DNA of 64,000 nt, taken from Acidovorax carolinensis. GTDB lineage: Bacteria; Pseudomonadota; Gammaproteobacteria; Burkholderiales; Burkholderiaceae_C. The notes under the pieces were generated by a model that did no database searches, was not told the origin of the DNA, and saw only the letters and a list, made by a program, of their open reading frames with translations. The stretch covers positions 496,001-560,000 of the forward strand of contig NZ_CP021361.1 in NCBI RefSeq assembly GCF_002157145.1, given 5' to 3'. Below, piece by piece: positions 58,469 to 64,000 of the stretch (the first letter of the stretch is position 1; every line of letters begins with the position of its first letter). A program made the translations under genes and the position numbers.

Positions 58469-59359
58469 ATGACCGACCTTCTTTCGATAGCACCCCGCGA
58501 CAAGGCTGAAATCCTGGCCCAGGCGCTGCCCTATATCCGCAAGTTCCATGGCAAGACCATGGTCATCAAATATGGCGGCAACGCCATGACCGACCCCGAC
58601 CTGCAGGCCGATTTTGCCGAGGACGTGGTGCTGCTCAAGCTGGTGGGCATGAACCCGGTGGTGGTGCACGGGGGCGGTCCGCAGATCGAAACGGCGCTCA
58701 ATCGCCTGGGCAAGAAGGGCCATTTCATCCAGGGCATGCGCGTGACCGACGCCGAGACCATGGAAGTGGTCGAATGGGTGCTGGCCGGCGAGGTGCAGCA
58801 GGACATCGTGGGCCTGATCAACCAGGCTGGCGGCAAGGCCGTGGGCCTGACGGGGCGTGACGGCGGCATGATCCGCGCGCAAAAGCTCAAGATGGTGGAC
58901 AACAAGGACCCGAGCATCGAGCACGACGTGGGCCAGGTGGGCGATATCGTCGCCATCGACCCCAGCGTGGTCAAGGCGCTGCAGGACGATGCCTTCATTC
59001 CGGTCATCAGCCCCATCGGCTTTGGCGAAAACAATGAAAGCTACAACATCAACGCCGACGTGGTGGCCAGCAAGCTGGCCACGGTGCTGCGGGCAGAAAA
59101 GCTCATGCTGCTGACCAACACCCCCGGCGTGCTGGACAAGGCGGGCAAGTTGCTCACCGACCTCACTGCGCGCGAGATTGACGCGCTGTTTGCGGATGGC
59201 ACCATTTCGGGCGGCATGCTGCCCAAGATTGCCGGTGCGCTGGACGCGGCCCGCGCTGGCGTGAACGCCGTGCACATCATCGACGGCCGGGTGCCACACG
59301 CCATGCTGCTGGAAATCCTGACCGATCAGGCCTACGGCACCATGATCCGAAGCCACTGA
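58469..59359 (+). CDS. argB: Acetylglutamate kinase
   Basis: 296 residues from the ATG at 58469. [50 protein letters not shown] and [20 protein letters not shown] are diagnostic. The enzyme phosphorylates N-acetylglutamate in arginine synthesis. Residues expected for the arginine-sensitive form were not analysed. It is followed by intergenic repeat copy C. Confidence 0.98.
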   Translation: MTDLLSIAPRDKAEILAQALPYIRKFHGKTMVIKYGGNAMTDPDLQADFAEDVVLLKLVGMNPVVVHGGGPQIETALNRLGKKGHFIQGMRVTDAETMEVVEWVLAGEVQQDIVGLINQAGGKAVGLTGRDGGMIRAQKLKMVDNKDPSIEHDVGQVGDIVAIDPSVVKALQDDAFIPVISPIGFGENNESYNINADVVASKLATVLRAEKLMLLTNTPGVLDKAGKLLTDLTAREIDALFADGTISGGMLPKIAGALDAARAGVNAVHIIDGRVPHAMLLEILTDQAYGTMIRSH

Positions 59360-59360
59360 G

Positions 59361-59465
59361 ATGCCCCTTCTGAGTCGCTTCGCGCCATCCCCCCCAAGGG
59401 GGACGCCGCCAGCGTGGCGGGGCGGCCCTTGCGCGGCGGCCGCTGGCCTCGGCCGCGCCAGTGAT
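59361..59465 (+). repeat. Hairpin-rich intergenic repeat, copy C
   Basis: The stretch holds CTTCTGAGTCGCTTCGCGCC, CCAAGGGGGACGCCGCC, GGCGGGGCGGCCCTTGCGC and GGCGGCCGCTGGC, ending GCGCCAGTGATACGGGC. It matches copies A and B. It lies directly after the argB stop and before the response regulator gene. Confidence 0.75.
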
Positions 59466-59541
59466 ACGGGCTGCGGTCAGCTGGGCAGCGCTCGTTCATC
59501 TCAGCAGCTGCGAGCCACCCCTGGCGCAGAGGGGCACTGAT

Positions 59542-60234
59542 ATGCGCTTGTTGCTGGTCGAAGACGATGTCATGGTGGCCAGCGGCATCAAGCTGGGGCT
59601 CACCGACGCCGGCTATGCGGTCGATTGGGTGGGCAGTGGTGAGCGTGCGGAAGAGGTGCTGCGCACCGAGTCGTTCGACGCGGCCATCATTGACATCGGC
59701 CTGCCCGCCATGGACGGGCTGGAGCTGACACGCCGCCTGCGCCGCCCCGGCATGGCCAACCCCGCCTTGCCGGTGCTGATCCTCACGGCCCGCGATGCAC
59801 TGCACGACCGGGTGCAGGGGCTGGACCTGGGGGCCGACGATTACATGGTCAAGCCCTTCGAGTTGCCTGAGCTGCTGGCGCGCCTGCGCGCCCTGTTGCG
59901 CCGCTCGCAGGCCGCCACCTCAGCGGTGCTGAGCTTTGGCCCGCTGGAGCTGGACACGGCGGGGCGCCGCGCCAGCATCCGCGCGGATGACGCCGAGCAG
60001 GTGATCGATCTTGGCCCGCGTGAATGGACGGTGCTGGAATACCTGCTGATCCACGCCCCCAAGCCGGCCAGCAAAGACAAGCTGCTGCAGGCGCTGACCG
60101 GTTGGGACAAGGAGATCACGCCCAACGCCGTCGAGGTCTATGTGTCGCGGCTGCGCGGCAAGCTGGAGCCGCATGGCGTGGCCCTGCGCTCCATTCGCGG
60201 CTTTGGCTACCGGCTGGAATTGCAACCGCAGTAA
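59542..60234 (+). CDS. OmpR/PhoB-type response regulator (QseB/TctD-like)
   Basis: 230 residues from the ATG at 59542. The receiver domain has Asp8/Asp9 (VEDD), the phosphorylation site Asp51 (IIDIGLPAMDG), LTARDALHDRV and the Lys in MVKPFELPELLARL. The winged helix of the PhoB type follows from about 130 (VIDLGPREWTVLEYLL, NAVEVYVSRLRGKL, GVALRSIRGFGYRL). It is the partner of the kinase gene that begins 14 bases later. Confidence 0.95.
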   Translation: MRLLLVEDDVMVASGIKLGLTDAGYAVDWVGSGERAEEVLRTESFDAAIIDIGLPAMDGLELTRRLRRPGMANPALPVLILTARDALHDRVQGLDLGADDYMVKPFELPELLARLRALLRRSQAATSAVLSFGPLELDTAGRRASIRADDAEQVIDLGPREWTVLEYLLIHAPKPASKDKLLQALTGWDKEITPNAVEVYVSRLRGKLEPHGVALRSIRGFGYRLELQPQ

Positions 60235-60248
60235 ATCTGCGCGCCACC

Positions 60249-61745
60249 ATGCAGCGGCCCCGACTTCGCGCGATGACGTCCGATCTGCGCAATCGGCTGC
60301 TGCTGTTGCTGGTGCTGCCGCTGATGGCGCTGGCCCTGGTGGGCATCTGGCTGGATTACCGCTCGGCGGACGAGGCCGCAGAGCGGCACGACCTGCGCCT
60401 GCTGCGCCTGCTGCCGGCCCTGGCCGATTCGGTGCTGGCCCCGCCGATCCACGACCGCGAACCACCCTTGCTGCTGCTGGCACCGCCGGTGGAAGACTTT
60501 CTGCGCCAGAACGCGGGCTATGCGGCGTACAGCGTGCGCGACACATCGGGCCGCCTGTTGCTCGGCGAAGCCTGGGTGCATGCTGGCGTGCCCACCACGC
60601 AGGCGCCCGAATTCCACAGCATGGAATATGGCGGCGTCACCTACCGCGTGGCGGTGCAGCGCGGGCGCACCGGTGCGGGTGAGCTGGTGGTGGCTCTGGC
60701 CGACGGGTCGGACCCGCGCCAGCAATGGGCGCAGCAATTGTTGCTACGGGTGCTGCTGCCCAACCTGGTGCTGGTGGCGGCGGCCGGGCTGGCCATTCAC
60801 TGGGCGGTGCGGCGGGCTTTCAAGCCGCTGGTGGAACTGGCCGACGCGGTGGAGCGCCGTTCGCCGCGCGACCTGAGCCCGATCGACGAAGCCGCATCGC
60901 CTGCGGAAGTGCGTCCCCTGGTGCACTCGCTCAATCGCCTGTTCGCCCTGGTGAACGCGCAGGCAGAAGGGCAGCGCCGCTTCGTGGCAGACGCGGCCCA
61001 CCAGTTGCGCACGCCGCTGGCCGGTCTGCAGGCGCAGGTGGAGGCCTGGGCCATGATGGCGCGGGCCTCCGTGCCGGCCCCGCTGTCACTGAATTTGGAT
61101 AAAAAACAGCCTCTAGCGCAGGAGGGGCGTGCACCAGGTGCTATTGTTTTGGGGGTTGATCAGATCGAGAAGCTGCGCAACGCCACGCGCCGCACCTCGC
61201 AGCTGGCGCACCAGTTGTTGGCCCTGTCGCGGGCCGACGCGCGCAGCGTCGATGCCCAGCCCTCGCAGCGCGTGGACCTGAAAGATCTGTGCGAAACCCT
61301 GCTCGAAACCTTTCTGGACGTGGCCACGGGCAAGGGGCTCGATCTGGGGCTTGATGTGCAGCCGGTGCATGTGAGCGGCCATGGCTGGTTGCTGCGCGAG
61401 CTGCTGTCCAATCTGGTGGACAACGCCATCAAGTACACGCCGGCTGGCGGCGTGGTCACCATTCGCTGTGGTGTACGGCGCAATGCCGTGGGTCCAACGC
61501 GGGTGTTTTTGCAGGTGGAAGACGACGGCCCCGGTGTCCCGGAGGACGAGCGCGGGCGCGTGATGCAGCGCTTTTACCGGGTTCCCGGCACGGTGGGGGA
61601 GGGCACCGGCCTGGGGCTGGCCATAGCCGACGAAATAGCCCGTGTGCACCACGCATTGCTGATCCTGGGGTCTGGCGCGCAAGGGCGCGGGCTGGTGGTG
61701 ACGGTGGTGTTTGCGCCCGAGCCGCCGGCGGTGGTTGGCGCCTGA
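60249..61745 (+). CDS. Sensor histidine kinase (TctE/QseC-like) with insertion in the dimerisation hairpin
   Basis: 498 residues from the ATG at 60249 (60273 also possible). Membrane helices lie at about 16-35 and 165-187 around a periplasmic domain. A HAMP-like segment follows, then the phospho-His near 251 in DAAHQLRTPLAGL, and an HATPase domain (NLVDNAIKYTPAGG, EDDGPGVPED, GEGTGLGLAIADEIARVH). Between the two helices of the dimerisation hairpin there is an extra stretch of about 25 residues (LNLDKKQPLAQEGRAPGAIV). It is encoded by sequence like the short interspersed repeat. The signal sensed is unknown. Confidence 0.92.
   Translation: MQRPRLRAMTSDLRNRLLLLLVLPLMALALVGIWLDYRSADEAAERHDLRLLRLLPALADSVLAPPIHDREPPLLLLAPPVEDFLRQNAGYAAYSVRDTSGRLLLGEAWVHAGVPTTQAPEFHSMEYGGVTYRVAVQRGRTGAGELVVALADGSDPRQQWAQQLLLRVLLPNLVLVAAAGLAIHWAVRRAFKPLVELADAVERRSPRDLSPIDEAASPAEVRPLVHSLNRLFALVNAQAEGQRRFVADAAHQLRTPLAGLQAQVEAWAMMARASVPAPLSLNLDKKQPLAQEGRAPGAIVLGVDQIEKLRNATRRTSQLAHQLLALSRADARSVDAQPSQRVDLKDLCETLLETFLDVATGKGLDLGLDVQPVHVSGHGWLLRELLSNLVDNAIKYTPAGGVVTIRCGVRRNAVGPTRVFLQVEDDGPGVPEDERGRVMQRFYRVPGTVGEGTGLGLAIADEIARVHHALLILGSGAQGRGLVVTVVFAPEPPAVVGA
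61096..61152 (-). repeat. Short interspersed repeat-like stretch inside the histidine kinase gene
   Basis: On the minus strand it reads CAAAACAATAGCACC, then a 20-base middle, then CTGCGCTAGAGGCTG. This matches the outer blocks of the intergenic copies. It is in frame and falls between the two helices of the kinase dimerisation hairpin. Confidence 0.6.
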
Positions 61746-61914
61746 ACTGCCGGGCGCGCACGCAGCCGGTGGCGCCAAAGGGCTGTGCGAGAATCATTTC
61801 CACACATGATTTACGCCCTGCCAACGAACGTCCACAGCGTCTGCTGCCCGCCAAGCGCGCTTGGGTGCCTTGGCTGTTTGCACGGGGCCGGTGCTTCCCC
61901 TTCTCCATTCCTGC

Positions 61915-62582
61915 ATGTCTGAACTTTTGCCTACCCCCGAGCCAGTTGCCACTGCCGATGCGGTCGACAGCGCTGCTGCGCGCAAGCGGCCCAAGCCGGG
62001 CGAGCGCCGGGCGCAGATCCTGCAGGCGCTGGCACAGATGCTGGAGCAGCCGGGGCAGAGCGCATCACCACGGCGGCGCTGGCTGCGCGCCTGTCGGTGA
62101 GCGAGGCGGCCCTGTACCGCCACTTCGCCAGCAAGGCCCAGATGTTCGAGGGCCTGATTGATTTCATCGAAGAGGCTGTGTTCACGCGGGTGACGCACAT
62201 CGTGGGGCGAGATCTGGCCGATGGTGATCAACCCGTGGAAGGCGGCGCCCACCAGGCGGCGCGCGTGGTGGCGCTGTTGCTGCAGTTTGGTGAGCGCAAC
62301 CCGGGCCTGGTGCGCGTGATGGTGGGTGATGCGCTGGTGCTGGAGCATGAACGCCTGCAGCAGCGCATGAACCAGTTCTTTGAGCGCATTGAGTCCGCAC
62401 TGCGCCAGTGCCTGCGCGCCGCAGCGGGCGCGGCGGGCTCTTCCACGCCCACGGTGGATGCCCAGGTGGCGGCCAGTGTGCTGACCTCCTTCATGCTGGG
62501 CCGGTTGCAGCGCTACGCACGTTCGGGTTTTCGTCGATTGCCAACAGAGCATCTTGACGCTAGCCTCGCGTTGATGCTTTGA
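61915..62582 (+). pseudogene. slmA: TetR-type nucleoid occlusion factor, SlmA-like, interrupted by one frameshift
   Basis: The start is the ATG at 61915 (MSELLPTPEP). The first part (RPKPGERRAQILQALAQMLE) and the second (VSEAALYRHFASKAQMFEGLIDFIEEAVFTRV) are in different frames. Adding one G in the GGGG run at 62052-62055 gives AERITTAALAARLSVSEAALYRHF, a perfect helix-turn-helix. The repaired protein is about 222 residues. SlmA binds specific chromosome sites and blocks FtsZ assembly over the nucleoid. The match of the helix-turn-helix and YRHFASKAQM segment is good. Another TetR role is possible. Confidence 0.8.
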
Positions 62583-62733
62583 CAGCTCCATAACGCCTGC
62601 GGCCGCAATGCAGGTGAGCCATTCGCCTGTTTCGCCGCGCTGGTCGGTGGCGCGCGAACAACGCCCGGTGGGAGAAGCCCCCAAATTAATTTCAGGGGCA
62701 TTGGGCACGCGATAAAAAATGCTGCAAAATAGC

Positions 62734-62745
62734 ACGAACGTTCGT
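62734..62745. promoter_or_regulatory. Palindromic operator upstream of the TetR/acyl-CoA dehydrogenase genes
   Basis: ACGAACGTTCGT is a perfect 12-bp palindrome in an AT-rich setting (AAAATAGC before, TTTATTTTG after), 12 bases before the regulator start. It overlaps where a promoter -10 region would be, as in autoregulated TetR genes. Confidence 0.65.
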
Positions 62746-62757
62746 TTTATTTTGTAC

Positions 62758-63462
62758 ATGTCCTCACCTAGCCAATCCCGTCCCGTCACCCGTATTCCAC
62801 GCCCTGGCAACGGAACGGGTCGCGCACTGCAAAAGGGCCAGCAAACCAAGGCCGTCATCGTGGAGGCTGCGCTGGGCCTGGCCACCCATATAGGCCTGGA
62901 AGGGCTGTCGATTGGCGCGCTGGCCGATGTCACGGGCATGAGCAAGTCGGGCGTGTTCGCCCACTTCGGCTCGCGCGAAGAGCTGCAGATCTCGGTCATC
63001 CGCGAATACCACACCCGTTTCGAGCAGGAAGTGTTCTACCCGGCCATGAACGCACCGCGCGGCGTTCCGCGCCTGCGGGCCCTGTTTGACAACTGGATGA
63101 AGCGCACCTCCATCGAAATCGATTCGGGCTGCATTTACATCAGCGGTGCCATCGAGTTTGGCGACCGCACGGGCCTGGTGCGCGATGCGCTGGTCAGCTC
63201 GGTCATGACCTGGCACGCCGCCATGAAGCGCGCCATCGAGCATTGCAAGGAGCTGGGCCAGCTGCGCGACGAGGTGAGCCCGGAGCAGATGCTGTTTGAA
63301 ATCCACGGTCTCATTCTTGCGCTGCACTACGAAGCACGTTTTCTGCAAACCCCCGGGTCCATCAATCGGGCCATCACGGGGTTCAACAACATTCTGGCCC
63401 GCTGCAGCCAACCGGCGGCGGTCAAGGGTCGCCCCGTTTCCATTCAAACCACCAAGGAGTAA
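62758..63462 (+). CDS. TetR/AcrR family transcriptional regulator
   Basis: 234 residues from the ATG at 62758; another in-frame start at 62719 would include the operator. The helix-turn-helix is in KAVIVEAALGLATHIGLEGLSIGALADVTGMSKSGVFAHFGSREELQ, split across about residues 33-80. The C-terminal domain is of the TetR_C_16/FadR-like type with WMKRTSIEIDSGCIYISGAIEF. It precedes an acyl-CoA dehydrogenase gene by 4 bases, so it probably controls a fatty-acid oxidation operon and itself. Confidence 0.9.
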   Translation: MSSPSQSRPVTRIPRPGNGTGRALQKGQQTKAVIVEAALGLATHIGLEGLSIGALADVTGMSKSGVFAHFGSREELQISVIREYHTRFEQEVFYPAMNAPRGVPRLRALFDNWMKRTSIEIDSGCIYISGAIEFGDRTGLVRDALVSSVMTWHAAMKRAIEHCKELGQLRDEVSPEQMLFEIHGLILALHYEARFLQTPGSINRAITGFNNILARCSQPAAVKGRPVSIQTTKE

Positions 63463-63466
63463 CCCC

Positions 63467-64000
63467 ATGCCTACCTACACGCCGCCCCTGCGCGACATGC
63501 AATTCGTCATGCACGAAGTCTTCAAGGTCACCGACGAATTCAAGGCCATGCCCCAGCATGCCGAGGTGGATGTGGACACGATCAACGCCGTGATTGAAGA
63601 GGCCGGCAAGTTCGCCTCTGAAGTGATTTTTCCGCTGAACATCAGCGGCGACACCGAAGGCTGCACGCTGGACAAAGCCACCCACGAGGTCAAGACCCCC
63701 ACGGGCTTCAAGGACGCCTACGACAAATTCGTCGAAGGTGGCTGGGCGGCGCTCTCCTGCGACGCCGCCTACGGTGGCCAGGGCCTGCCATTTGTGCTGA
63801 ACCAGTGCCTGTACGAAATGATGAACTCGGCCAACCAGGCCTGGACCATGTACCCCGGCCTGAGCCACGGTGCCTACGAAGCCCTGCACGCGCACGGCAC
63901 TGACGAGCAAAAGGCCCTGTACCTGCCCAAGCTGACCAGCGGCGAGTGGACCGGCACCATGTGCCTGACCGAACCCCATTGCGGCACCGATCTGGGCATG
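63467..64000 (+). CDS. Acyl-CoA dehydrogenase, N-terminal part (3' end outside window)
   Basis: The frame is open from the ATG at 63467 to the last base (178 codons). MPTYTPPLRDMQFVMHEVF is the typical start of the long acyl-CoA dehydrogenase branch with an extra C-terminal domain (DmdC/FadE-like, about 600 residues). GGWAALSCDAAYGGQGLPFVL and WTGTMCLTEPHCGTDLGM match the flavin- and substrate-binding region. These enzymes oxidise acyl-CoA or 3-methylmercaptopropionyl-CoA. The substrate cannot be told here. It follows the TetR gene by 4 bases. Confidence 0.92.
   Translation, partial: MPTYTPPLRDMQFVMHEVFKVTDEFKAMPQHAEVDVDTINAVIEEAGKFASEVIFPLNISGDTEGCTLDKATHEVKTPTGFKDAYDKFVEGGWAALSCDAAYGGQGLPFVLNQCLYEMMNSANQAWTMYPGLSHGAYEALHAHGTDEQKALYLPKLTSGEWTGTMCLTEPHCGTDLGM

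Noticed and set aside
57698-59356. A 552-codon open frame on the minus strand across argB and the WecA-type gene
   Set aside because: Antisense shadow; argB is certain, and the minus-strand translation has no family features.

Overview
The window reads as a chromosome segment of a high-GC betaproteobacterium of the order Burkholderiales, most likely family Comamonadaceae (Acidovorax-like). The reasons are the gene content (phasin, dTDP-rhamnose and ABC O-antigen genes, lipase with its foldase, TctD/TctE-type two-component pair), the strong GC bias at codon ends, and several families of short intergenic repeats of a kind I associate with that family. No tRNA, rRNA, CRISPR array, transposase or phage gene was recognised. 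The genus is inference.

Layout. 1-5081: 3' end of a lytic transglycosylase, a metallo-beta-lactamase-fold hydrolase, a long-chain acyl-CoA ligase and an alpha/beta hydrolase. 5082-5972: a large non-coding element with long inverted arms. 5973-7949: phenylalanine hydroxylase and 4-hydroxyphenylpyruvate dioxygenase (Phe to Tyr to homogentisate). 8132-10715: lipase and foldase, facing an Lrp-type regulator across a perfect inverted repeat. 10894-16158: GNAT enzyme, CorC-like protein, lnt (frameshifted), fabA-fabB. 16280-18231: secreted choice-of-anchor protein (frameshifted). 18490-24249: glyQ-glyS, a gmhB-like phosphatase, plsC and a YgjP-type peptidase. 24365-29331: sulfur-type MBL/rhodanese, Kbp-like LysM protein, coaX, TPR protein, TetR regulator and phasin.

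29570-39242 is a surface-glycan locus: rfbBDAC make dTDP-L-rhamnose, wzm/wzt export a polymer by the ABC route, a 901-residue protein joins a methyltransferase to two glycosyltransferase-like modules, and a frameshifted O-acyltransferase follows. 39612-41489 encodes a 625-residue secreted protein with S-layer-like composition. 42157-43524 is a lipoprotein with a PEBP domain and a duplicated tryptophan-rich domain.

43691-56322 is one long minus-strand operon for a complete type II secretion system (unknown gene, then gspE-F-G-H-I-J-K-L-M, a GspC-like gene, gspD) ending in an O-acyltransferase gene. The lipase at 9128-10066 is of a class normally exported by such systems. 56470-64000 holds a GT2 glycosyltransferase, a WecA-type transferase (frameshifted), argB, a response regulator/sensor kinase pair, an SlmA-like TetR protein (frameshifted), a second TetR regulator with a clear palindromic operator, and the start of an acyl-CoA dehydrogenase gene.

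Five otherwise normal genes are each broken by the apparent loss of one base in or beside a short homopolymer, mostly G/C. The common pattern points to uncorrected sequencing errors more than to gene decay, but only the raw reads can decide.
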